Shown here: positions 1 through 5,499 of the stretch, piece after piece
Numbering within the stretch: the stretch's first letter is position 1
Layout of the letters: each line of letters opens with the position of its first letter
Position numbers and translations under genes: made by a program
Notes under the pieces: generated by a model
What the model was told of the DNA's origin: nothing
Seen by the model: the letters and a program-made list of their open reading frames with translations, nothing else
Databases searched by the model: none
Assembly: GCA_015661095.1 (NCBI GenBank)
Contig: JACVQI010000294.1
Location: 1-5,499, forward strand
Length of the DNA stretch: 5,499 nt
Origin: Gammaproteobacteria bacterium
Lineage (GTDB): Bacteria; Pseudomonadota; Gammaproteobacteria; Eutrophobiales; Eutrophobiaceae
Direction: 5' to 3'

Positions 1-385
1 CGTGGCGATTGGTGGCGGAACCCTGCACGGACAGATGCAGGCGCAGATTAGGATAGCGCTCCACTGCATATTGCATGAGGCCGATATCAGCCAGGATCAG
101 GGCGTCCACGCCGATGGCCGCGGCATTGTCCACCGCAGTGGTGGCGGTATCCCAGGCCGCCGGTGTCGGGTAGGTGTTGACGGCCAGAAACAGGCGCCTG
201 CCGTGTTGCCTGATGTATTGCACACCCTGGCGCATTTCCTCCAGACTGAAATTGAGACCGGGAAAGTTACGGGCATTGCTGTTGTCGCGGAATCCCACGT
301 AGACAGCATCGGCGCCGTTATCGACCGCGCTCTTCAATGCCTTCAGATTACCGGCCGGCGCTACCAGTTCAACTTTTTTTGACAT
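1..385 (-). CDS. ubiU: U32-family protein, probable UbiU (O2-independent ubiquinone hydroxylation), 3' end outside window
   Basis: The first 128 residues of a U32-family protein are visible, starting at the ATG at 385. The TAA of the dehydrogenase gene ends 4 bp upstream, and the only SD-like bases are weak, so coupled translation is likely. Recognisable blocks are VELVAPAGNLKALKSAVDNG (5-24), GADAVYVGFRDNSNARNF (24-41), GLNFS (43-47), AVNTYP (68-73), GVDALILADIG (92-102) and HLSVQGSATN (117-126). The SNARNFPGLNF block matches what I recall of E. coli UbiU (TNARHFAGLNF) and differs from RlhA and TrhP, which lack it. In E. coli UbiU (331 residues) pairs with UbiV; both carry [4Fe-4S] clusters and with UbiT allow ubiquinone ring hydroxylation without O2. 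The cluster cysteines lie beyond the left edge and cannot be checked. UbiV or another U32 paralogue is the main alternative. Confidence 0.7.
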   Translation of the reverse strand, partial: MSKKVELVAPAGNLKALKSAVDNGADAVYVGFRDNSNARNFPGLNFSLEEMRQGVQYIRQHGRRLFLAVNTYPTPAAWDTATTAVDNAAAIGVDALILADIGLMQYAVERYPNLRLHLSVQGSATNRH

Positions 386-389
386 GGAG

Positions 390-1082
390 TTATTTTGCCT
401 GCAGGTCGCGCAGGACCTGATGGATGATACTGGAGTTCTTCTGCCCAAGACCCTGAGCCAGGGCCAGCCTGAACAATTCCGTCGCTGCCGCGGACGTCGG
501 CAATTGCAGTTTATGTTCGGCAGCGAGCCGTAAGGCATAGGCCGCATCCTTATGGCGCAATGCCGCGGAGAAATATACATCATCATGATCAGCAGCCAGC
601 ATGCGTTGCAGCAGATATTGCACATGCGGACTGGCAACCGTGCTCTGCTCCAGCGCATGGCCGACGGTCGCGGGATCAAGACCGGCCTGTTCCGCGATTA
701 CCAGTCCTTCCGCCAGGGCGGTAGCCTGCACGGCGCCGATCAGATTGACGATTAATTTGTAGCAAGTACCGCTGCCTGCCGGACCGAAGTGGATAATTTC
801 TGTGGCAAACGCCGCCAGTATCGGTCGCAATCCAGTCAGCGTATCCGGATCCGCCCCCGCCAGTACCCGTAAAGAGCAGGCCCGCGCGCCATCCGGCCCG
901 CCAGTGACCGGGCAGTCGCTGAACCTTACGCCGACCGCGGCCAGAGTCTGTTGTAATGTCATAACCCATGCATGTGACAGGGTCGAGCACTCCACGGCAA
1001 TCACTCCTGGTCGTAACCTGGCTTGTACGACACCGGCGGAACCCAGCCAGATGGCGCGGGAAGCTTCATCATCGGCGACCAT
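390..1082 (-). CDS. 3-hydroxyisobutyrate dehydrogenase-like protein, catalytic part (split by frameshift)
   Basis: This frame holds the rest of the beta-hydroxyacid dehydrogenase, which would interconvert a 3-hydroxyacid (or glyoxylate or semialdehyde type substrate) and its oxo form with NAD(P)H in the cytoplasm. Visible motifs are the substrate-binding segment DCPVTGGPDGA (56-66 from the Met at 1082) and GPAGSGTCYKLIVNLI, whose Lys109 (175 in the repaired protein) matches the catalytic lysine and whose Asn113 matches the conserved following asparagine. LRHKDAAYAL (175-184) is the usual KDxxxA segment of the C-terminal helical domain. The Met at 1082 is not a true start: upstream codons in this frame read AVIDAEFIFA, the expected end of the Rossmann sheet. 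The TAA at 390-392 lies only 4 bp before the ubiU start. The exact substrate is unknown. Confidence 0.85.
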   Translation of the reverse strand: MVADDEASRAIWLGSAGVVQARLRPGVIAVECSTLSHAWVMTLQQTLAAVGVRFSDCPVTGGPDGARACSLRVLAGADPDTLTGLRPILAAFATEIIHFGPAGSGTCYKLIVNLIGAVQATALAEGLVIAEQAGLDPATVGHALEQSTVASPHVQYLLQRMLAADHDDVYFSAALRHKDAAYALRLAAEHKLQLPTSAAATELFRLALAQGLGQKNSSIIHQVLRDLQAK

Positions 1083-1281
1083 GGCGAAGATGAATTCCGC
1101 ATCGATGACCGCCGCTGCCCGCCGCTGCCGGCGTTTCCGACACCGTGGCGCCGGCGGCCGCCAGGGTCTGGGCCTTGGCCCCGGTGCGGTTATAAACCGT
1201 CAGCTCGTGACCGGCGTCGATCAGTTTATGGGCCATTTCCACGCCCATGATGCCGGTGCCGAGGAAAGCTATTTTAGCCAC
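1069..1281 (-). CDS. 3-hydroxyisobutyrate dehydrogenase-like protein, N-terminal NAD(P)-binding part (split by frameshift)
   Basis: This is the Rossmann half of a beta-hydroxyacid dehydrogenase (HIBADH / tartronate semialdehyde reductase / GHB dehydrogenase group). The dinucleotide motif GTGIMG is at residues 8-13, and NRT at 31-33 after the second strand hints at NADP preference by analogy with relatives. The start is the GTG at 1281: an in-frame TGA lies 12 bases upstream (1291-1293), and the next in-frame ATG would cut into the glycine motif. No strong Shine-Dalgarno is visible in the 40-bp gap. Homology continues to about ETPAAA (49-54); the remaining codons to the stop at 1069 are out of frame. 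Removing one base near 1118-1120 joins it to the part at 390-1082, giving a normal 296-residue enzyme. Confidence 0.85.
   Translation of the reverse strand: MAKIAFLGTGIMGVEMAHKLIDAGHELTVYNRTGAKAQTLAAAGATVSETPAAAGSGGHRCGIHLRHGRR
1111..1129. repeat. Short tandem repeat (GCCGCTGCC twice, one C between)
   Basis: Two copies of the 9-mer GCCGCTGCC lie at 1111-1119 and 1121-1129, separated by one C. They encode alanine codons on the minus strand when the spare base is removed. The repeat coincides with the dehydrogenase frameshift. Confidence 0.9.
1118..1120 (-). other. Apparent 1-bp insertion splitting the dehydrogenase gene
   Basis: On the coding strand a GGG run (CCC on +) interrupts an alanine-rich stretch. 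Dropping one base makes ETPAAAAAVIDAEFIF continuous and the total exactly 297 codons including the stop. It lies at the junction of two copies of GCCGCTGCC (plus strand, 1111-1119 and 1121-1129), a place prone to slippage and to base-calling errors. Confidence 0.75.
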
Positions 1282-1321
1282 GTTTATAAATCATCCGGTT
1301 ATGTGTCTGCATGACTGCGGT

Positions 1322-2176
1322 TCAACTCATAAACTGTTCGATATAGCGCCTGGAATATTCCTGAAACAGGGTATTGCCCACCGGCGTATTCTGTTCACAG
1401 CGGCGGATATCGTCCCATTCGTGTTTCGGAAATTTCACATACAACGGGAAGGTCCGGTGCAGACCGATGAGTTCCTCGCGCCGCAGTTGTGGCATATCCA
1501 TGGTCGGGCCAAGGCGGTAATCGCCGGCAATATCGTCTTCCTTGATATAACCTTTGGTCTCGCACAATTCTCTCAGGGTACAGCCGCGATAGGGGCTGAA
1601 GAAACTGACCATGACACCCTGCACGTTGATCTGCCGGTCCAGTTCAATGGTATCGAAGATCATCTCACGGGTTTCGTCCGGGAAACCGATGATGTTATTG
1701 GCGCTGACGCGGATGTCGCTGTTGGACAGGATTTCAAAGGCCTCGATAATGCGGGCGTTGCTCAGGTTGCGGCCCAGCATCCGGACGCGGAAATCTTCAT
1801 TGCCGCTCTCCACGCCGACGCTGATCCCTTCACAACCGCAGCTGCTGAGCAGATCAACTTTGTCCTTGCTGATGGATTCAGGCCGTGCCTCGACCCAGAA
1901 CGGCAGACCGACCTGCGGATAGAGCCGGCCGAATTCCTCGATGCGTTTGCGGGTGGTGGTCAGAAAACTCTCGGCCACCAGGTAAACGAATGACAGATTG
2001 TATTTTTCCTTTTTCTCCAGCATCTCGTCGATCAGGCGTGGGATCTCCTGTTCCCGGTAATAACCGCCGCTATTTTCGTACAGGGAATGAAAGCCGGAGT
2101 TGATGCAGAAAGTACAGGTGTACGGGCAGCCGCGGTTCATCTCGAAGGTACCGGTCACGGAAATCTTGCCGCCCAT
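1322..2176 (-). CDS. B12-binding radical SAM enzyme, C-terminal radical SAM part (gene split by frameshift)
   Basis: This part carries the radical SAM barrel. The CxxxCxxC cluster motif is in RGCPYTCTFC (Cys 17, 21 and 24 from the Met at 2176; 213, 217 and 220 in the repaired protein). It holds the [4Fe-4S] cluster that cleaves S-adenosylmethionine. The glycine-rich SAM-contact strand is replaced by the usual FVYLVAES segment, followed by WVEARPESI, GCEGISVGVESG and NIIGFPDET, which are standard later strands of Elp3/MiaB-fold radical SAM enzymes. Met 2176 is probably not a real start. It has no ribosome-binding site, and the same frame stays open upstream through a conserved linker (about 2180-2218) that joins the B12-binding half. 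The TGA at 1322 is followed by 40 bp to the next gene. Family assignment is firm; substrate is unknown. Whether the cell makes an intact protein depends on whether the frameshift is real. Confidence 0.9.
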   Translation of the reverse strand: MGGKISVTGTFEMNRGCPYTCTFCINSGFHSLYENSGGYYREQEIPRLIDEMLEKKEKYNLSFVYLVAESFLTTTRKRIEEFGRLYPQVGLPFWVEARPESISKDKVDLLSSCGCEGISVGVESGNEDFRVRMLGRNLSNARIIEAFEILSNSDIRVSANNIIGFPDETREMIFDTIELDRQINVQGVMVSFFSPYRGCTLRELCETKGYIKEDDIAGDYRLGPTMDMPQLRREELIGLHRTFPLYVKFPKHEWDDIRRCEQNTPVGNTLFQEYSRRYIEQFMS

Positions 2177-2181
2177 CGGTT

Positions 2182-2763
2182 TCAGGAAGCGCCGCTTGTC
2201 GTAAATATCCCAATCCTGGTGTATAACAGGTGGTTTTGTTTGATCCAGATATTATGGATGGCGGTGATGTCCTCGCCGGCGCGCATCTTCTGGCACAGTT
2301 CTGTCAACGCCTGCTCCCCTTCCCCGATGCAGACCATGTCCACGGCCGGCTGCCGGATAATAATGTCCGCCCCGAACGTGGCATAGGCGCCGCCGACGAT
2401 GGTGGGTATGCCGGTATGGCGCACCGCCTTGAGCAACTCCAGGCCCAGGGGCCAGGTAACCTCAATGCAGGACAGGCCGATGAGGTCGGGTTTATAGGAT
2501 TCCACCACCTTGACGAACTCTTCCACCACGTCGCCTTCGTCCGGTTCGATGCCAAACTCCTTGAAGTTGGTTTTCTTGACCTGCAGGGCCGCGGTGCGCG
2601 CCTCATCACCGGTGCGTTCGGCGGTTCGGAAAAAAGTCGTATCGAATAGCCGCACATCGCAGCCGGTATTTTTCAGACTGGCGGACAGGATGCCGATCCC
2701 CGCGGTTACCAGGGTATCCAGCATGGTATTACAGTTGATTAGCAACACTTTAAAATCTTTCAT
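2182..2763 (-). CDS. B12-binding radical SAM enzyme, N-terminal part (gene split by frameshift)
   Basis: This frame encodes the cobalamin-binding Rossmann-like half of a class B radical SAM enzyme; the radical SAM half follows in another frame at 1322-2176. Visible features are the N-terminal strand KVLLINCN (5-12), the LSASLKNTG helix (27-35), DLIGLSCIEVTW (93-104), the glycine loop IVGGAYATFG (122-131) and GEGE (148-151) before ALTEL, all usual in B12-binding domains of the BchE/HpnJ-type radical SAM group. The DxHxxG motif is absent, as is common in that group, so cobalamin is probably bound without a histidine ligand. Real homology ends near IWIKQN (172-177). The last 16 residues before the TGA at 2182 are out of frame, because the other frame there reads QDWDIYDKRRFLKP, a typical linker. 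With one base restored near 2234-2237 the full protein is 480 residues. Possible reactions include methylation, cyclisation or C-C bond chemistry; none can be assigned. Confidence 0.85.
   Translation of the reverse strand: MKDFKVLLINCNTMLDTLVTAGIGILSASLKNTGCDVRLFDTTFFRTAERTGDEARTAALQVKKTNFKEFGIEPDEGDVVEEFVKVVESYKPDLIGLSCIEVTWPLGLELLKAVRHTGIPTIVGGAYATFGADIIIRQPAVDMVCIGEGEQALTELCQKMRAGEDITAIHNIWIKQNHLLYTRIGIFTTSGAS
2234..2237 (-). other. Apparent 1-bp deletion splitting the radical SAM gene
   Basis: The coding strand has an AAAA run inside the codons for KQN. Adding one A gives continuous reading KQKPPVIHQDWDIY into the radical SAM domain, and the total becomes exactly 481 codons including the stop. 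The exact base is uncertain within about 2222-2241. A homopolymer position suggests sequencing error, but a real mutation is possible. Confidence 0.75.
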
Positions 2764-2770
2764 AAGACTG

Positions 2771-2776
2771 TCCTCT
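2771..2776 (-). promoter_or_regulatory. Shine-Dalgarno site of the radical SAM gene
   Basis: On the minus strand AGAGGA sits 7 bases before the ATG at 2763. It is the clearest ribosome-binding site in the window and fixes the start of the B12-binding radical SAM gene. It lies in the 27-bp gap after the TIM-barrel gene. Confidence 0.7.
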
Positions 2777-2790
2777 TAGTTAATGCTGCA

Positions 2791-3624
2791 TTATTTGTTG
2801 AATGGGTAAGCATCGATGATTTGTCGGATCCAGTCATAACCGGCCTGGATCTCCGGAGTAACGTCAGCGACCGGATATTCGAAGACGATGGTGACGTCTG
2901 GATTTTCCGCCAGCACGATTTGCAAGGTCTGTTCGATATCGATCCAGCCGGTCTCCGGATCCTGTGTCGGATGCAGGGGGATATGTTCCGGCCCGTTCCC
3001 CGTGGTATTCCACAGGTGCATGGAGCGGGTATACGGCGCCATGGCCCTGATGTCCGCGAAATAATCGCGCTCATTCAGGTTCGCGCCCAGCATGGTATGG
3101 CCGGTATCGATACAGAGCGCCAGTTCGTTGTGCCGGGTAATGGCATCGATAAACTGGCTGGTCTGATTAAATGCCCTGGTGTAGGCGGCAAACTCGACAT
3201 TAATCGGGATTTCATAATAGCGGCTTAATTCGGCGAAGCGCTGGCAGGCCGCGGCCGCCAGACGTTCATGGCCGAAGTCTTTGGTATCGGTCCGGCCATA
3301 AGTCAGATGCGTGACCACGTAATCCGCCTGCCATTGTCTGGCGTGTTGCAGGGTATGTTCCAGCAGTTCGAATGATAACCGGCGCTGGTTCGCATCATCA
3401 TGCAGATAGAAACAGGCGACCCCATCGTCCTGAAACGCATGCGTGCGCGGCATGGGCGAGTGAAAGCCGAGTTTACGGTAGCCGTTGCGCTGCAATCCGG
3501 TATAAAGCTCCCTGAGTTCAGTCATGGCCGTCAGCGGATAATCAAACAACTCTATGCAATCGATGCCGCGATGCAGGTAGCAGGCCGGGGCTTGCGAGAG
3601 TTGCAATGCTGTTTCAGCAGGCAT
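2791..3624 (-). CDS. Xylose-isomerase-like TIM-barrel protein (AP_endonuc_2 family)
   Basis: This 277-residue protein resembles the sugar phosphate isomerase/epimerase and endonuclease IV-like TIM barrels, which act on sugars, keto acids or similar polyols with a divalent metal. The expected metal-site pattern is visible: NVEFA with E144, CIDTGH with D173 and H176, SMHLW with H203, and VFEYP with E249; H55 and H106 lie on earlier strands as in relatives. The ATG at 3624 is the first start after an in-frame TGA 18 bp upstream, so the start is well fixed. It overlaps the end of the molybdoenzyme gene by 11 bp and has only a weak ribosome-binding site, which suggests translational coupling. Length is normal for the family (about 260-300). 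The reaction cannot be named: isomerase, epimerase and dehydratase members share this fold. It is unlikely to be a true DNA repair endonuclease IV given the context and the few metal residues. Confidence 0.85.
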   Translation of the reverse strand: MPAETALQLSQAPACYLHRGIDCIELFDYPLTAMTELRELYTGLQRNGYRKLGFHSPMPRTHAFQDDGVACFYLHDDANQRRLSFELLEHTLQHARQWQADYVVTHLTYGRTDTKDFGHERLAAAACQRFAELSRYYEIPINVEFAAYTRAFNQTSQFIDAITRHNELALCIDTGHTMLGANLNERDYFADIRAMAPYTRSMHLWNTTGNGPEHIPLHPTQDPETGWIDIEQTLQIVLAENPDVTIVFEYPVADVTPEIQAGYDWIRQIIDAYPFNK

Positions 3625-5499
3625 GGCGGGTATCCGTGGCAGTCATCTGGACTTCAGTCACAGCCATCACTTCGACCAGGTTTGAGTTGAAGGCGGAACC
3701 ACCGCCGATATCGCCGGTGAAATCGGGTGTGGTGTGATTGGCATTGCTGCCATCGGGATATTGCCGGTCCCACCACAGACCGTGACTGGCAACAACACCA
3801 GGCTTGATACTGTCTTCAATATGCGCCACCAGCCTGCATTGACCGCGCTGGTTGTAGACGGAAACGAAATCCCCGGACTTGATCTGTCTTTTCATGGCGT
3901 CCTGCGGGTGCATGATCAATGTCGGACTGTCATGGCCGCCGTGCCTGCCATTGAACTGGGCATAATTTGAATTCAAGGACGAATGAGCGGAGGACGTCAG
4001 AAAATGCAGGGGAAACTGCCGGTACAGATCCGGCGTACGTTCCGGGCTTTCCCGGGGTGGCACGTACCAGGGCAGAGGATAATGGCCGTGGTTCTGCATG
4101 AGTTCTGAATAAAATTCAATCCGGCCCGATGGAGTCGGCAAGCGGCCCTGGCTGAGGAGTTCATCCGCTGTTTCGATTTGGGCGCGTTGCCAACCACTGG
4201 CCAGCAACTGGTCCAGGGTAATGCCGGCCAGGGCCGGATCGTTCAGAAGCAGAATTTTGTTGATAATGTCCCAACTGTCCTCCTGGAAACATTCGTCTTT
4301 AAAACCCATGGCCGCGGCCAGCAGCTGGAAGGTGTCCAGATTGGATCGGCATTCGGCCACCGGCGCAATCGCCTGGCGGTTGAGCAGAACACTGAAGTGA
4401 TAGTAGGAAAACAGCAGGTCGGTGTGTTCGAACTGGGTCGTTGCCGGCAACACCAGATCGGCGTAACGGGCGGTATCGGTGAGATACTGGTCGTGGACGA
4501 TGGTAAACAGGTCCTCCCGGCGTAAGGCCGCCCGGAGTTTATTCTGGTTATACAGCACGGTCGCGGGATTGCCGTTAAAGACATACAGACTCCGTACCGG
4601 TGGATCCTTATCTTCGAGCCGGTCTGCGAGTTCGATCATGTTATATTTTTCCGCGGCATTGGGTCGCAGTTCCTCGCCTTCCAGTGCGCCCGTATCGACC
4701 GGGAAGATGGTGCTGGTGGGAAAATACAGGCCGCTGCCTTTGTGTTGCCAGGCCCCAACCAGGGCCGGCAGGCAGGCCAGGGTACGCAGTGTCATGCCGC
4801 CATTGCTGTGCCGCTGACTACCGGGCCCGACATATATAAAGGACGGGCGCAGTCTGGCATAGGCCAGAGCGAAGTCCCGTATCGCGGTCGCCGGTATATC
4901 CGTAATCGCGGCGACTTTATCCAGCGGATACTGAGTTACGGTCTGGCTCAATGCGTCAAAACCGAGAGTGTATCGGTCGATGAATTCCCGGTCATGCAGA
5001 CCCTCGGCGATAATCACATGCATCATGCCCAGCGCCAGGGCGGCATCGGTACCGGGGCGGGGACACAGCAGGTAATCGGCTGCTTCGCTTCCCCTGATCT
5101 TGACGGGGTTGATCACGGCCAGGGCGGCGCCATTGTCTCTCGCCTGTTTCAGAAAGGTCTGATGGTGGATATTGGTCGAGGCAGTATTGCAACCCCAGGC
5201 GATAATCAACTTGTTGTGGGCGATGGCGGCCGGATCGGCGCCACTCGAGGTGCCCATGGTGTATCGGTAACCCTCACGGCCGCTCCGGGTGCAGATGGTG
5301 CGATCCAGTTGCAGGGTTCCCAGCCGGTTAAAAAACCGCTTGCCGGCGATTTTGCCGTTAATCAATCCTTCCGTACCGGAACCGAAGAATGGCAGGATGC
5401 TGTGCGGTCCGTATTGAGTGATGAGATCGCGCCAACGTGCCGCGATGGTGTCCACAGCGGTCTGCCAGGAAATCCGTCGAAATTCCCCCGAGCCCTTGG
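3614..5499 (-). CDS. Molybdopterin (DMSO reductase family) oxidoreductase, 5' end outside window
   Basis: This is the catalytic subunit of a Mo/W-bis-MGD enzyme; its substrate is not identifiable. The frame is open to the right edge. The 14 codons before the GTG at 5455 read KGSGEFRRISWQTA, the usual text just after the N-terminal Fe-S region of this family, so that GTG is internal. About 627 codons are visible; roughly 70-100 N-terminal residues, including any [4Fe-4S] cysteine motif or Tat signal, are missing. Counting from the codon at 5455: FFGSGTEG at 23-30; a Cys at 55 (TIC, codon 5291-5293) that may be the metal ligand; IAWGCNTA at about 85-92; GNPATV at 295-300; ADLVLPATTQFE at 332-343; PTPSGRIEFYS at 440-450; and a C-terminal molybdopterin dinucleotide-binding domain from about 484 to 600. 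The stop overlaps the next gene by 11 bp. No Fe-S or membrane-anchor subunit gene follows. Family call is firm; specificity is unknown. Confidence 0.9.
   Translation of the reverse strand, partial: KGSGEFRRISWQTAVDTIAARWRDLITQYGPHSILPFFGSGTEGLINGKIAGKRFFNRLGTLQLDRTICTRSGREGYRYTMGTSSGADPAAIAHNKLIIAWGCNTASTNIHHQTFLKQARDNGAALAVINPVKIRGSEAADYLLCPRPGTDAALALGMMHVIIAEGLHDREFIDRYTLGFDALSQTVTQYPLDKVAAITDIPATAIRDFALAYARLRPSFIYVGPGSQRHSNGGMTLRTLACLPALVGAWQHKGSGLYFPTSTIFPVDTGALEGEELRPNAAEKYNMIELADRLEDKDPPVRSLYVFNGNPATVLYNQNKLRAALRREDLFTIVHDQYLTDTARYADLVLPATTQFEHTDLLFSYYHFSVLLNRQAIAPVAECRSNLDTFQLLAAAMGFKDECFQEDSWDIINKILLLNDPALAGITLDQLLASGWQRAQIETADELLSQGRLPTPSGRIEFYSELMQNHGHYPLPWYVPPRESPERTPDLYRQFPLHFLTSSAHSSLNSNYAQFNGRHGGHDSPTLIMHPQDAMKRQIKSGDFVSVYNQRGQCRLVAHIEDSIKPGVVASHGLWWDRQYPDGSNANHTTPDFTGDIGGGSAFNSNLVEVMAVTEVQMTATDTRHAC

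Noticed and set aside
802..1314. A 170-residue open frame on the plus strand.
   Set aside because: It is antisense to the dehydrogenase, is rich in Arg, Ala, Ser and Thr, and has no recognisable domain.
1247..1993. A 248-residue open frame on the plus strand.
   Set aside because: It lies antisense to the radical SAM domain, whose conserved CxxxCxxC and downstream motifs prove the minus-strand frame. The plus frame shows no recognisable family and is a by-product of GC-rich codon bias.
2182..2240. Programmed -1 ribosomal frameshifting in the radical SAM gene.
   Set aside because: The AAACAAAACC region is not a canonical X XXY YYZ slippery heptamer and I see no clear downstream stem-loop. A missing base in a homopolymer is simpler.
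2230..2649. A 139-residue plus-strand frame opposite the B12-binding domain.
   Set aside because: The minus strand encodes clear B12-domain motifs with a good ribosome-binding site; the plus frame has no motif.
2182..2763. A separate stand-alone B12-binding protein paired with a separate radical SAM protein.
   Set aside because: The linker between them is preserved in the alternative frame, and the Met at 2176 has no ribosome-binding site, which indicates one original gene.
3614..5455. The GTG at 5455 as the true start of the molybdoenzyme.
   Set aside because: The upstream codons to the window edge continue typical family sequence (GEFRRISWQTA), so the gene begins outside the window.

Overview
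All supportable genes in this window lie on the minus strand and are packed like one operon read from right (5499) to left (1). In transcription order they are: (1) the 3' part of a large molybdopterin (DMSO reductase family) oxidoreductase gene; (2) a xylose-isomerase-like TIM-barrel protein; (3) a cobalamin-binding radical SAM enzyme; (4) an NAD(P)-dependent 3-hydroxyisobutyrate dehydrogenase-like enzyme; (5) the 5' part of a U32-family gene that looks like ubiU, a factor for O2-independent ubiquinone hydroxylation. Gaps are an 11-bp overlap, 27 bp, 40 bp and 4 bp. No promoter or terminator is evident, so both ends of the operon probably lie outside the window. No stretch over 300 bases lacks a gene, and I see no RNA gene, mobile element or CRISPR array.

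Organism: ubiU-type genes are known from ubiquinone-making Pseudomonadota able to respire without oxygen. The fairly GC-rich codons and the UbiU N-terminus fit a gamma- or betaproteobacterium with anaerobic metabolism (molybdenum, Fe-S, radical SAM and cobalamin enzymes side by side). This is an inference from a few genes, not a taxonomic assignment.

Two genes are broken by apparent single-base frameshifts. In the radical SAM gene one base is missing near 2234-2237 (a four-base homopolymer). In the dehydrogenase gene one base is extra near 1118-1120 (a CCC run at the junction of a short tandem repeat). Both repair cleanly to normal family lengths (480 and 296 residues), and conserved motifs are intact on each side. 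Sequencing error or very recent mutation therefore fits better than old decay.

How the genes might work together: all five families suit oxygen-free chemistry on an organic substrate (Mo-dependent redox or hydroxylation, sugar or keto-acid isomerisation, radical SAM chemistry, NAD(P)-linked alcohol/acid oxidoreduction, Fe-S-dependent hydroxylation). The grouping is not one I recognise as a named pathway. It may be an anaerobic module tied to quinone synthesis, or ubiU may simply be the neighbour of an unrelated catabolic operon. The window alone cannot decide.
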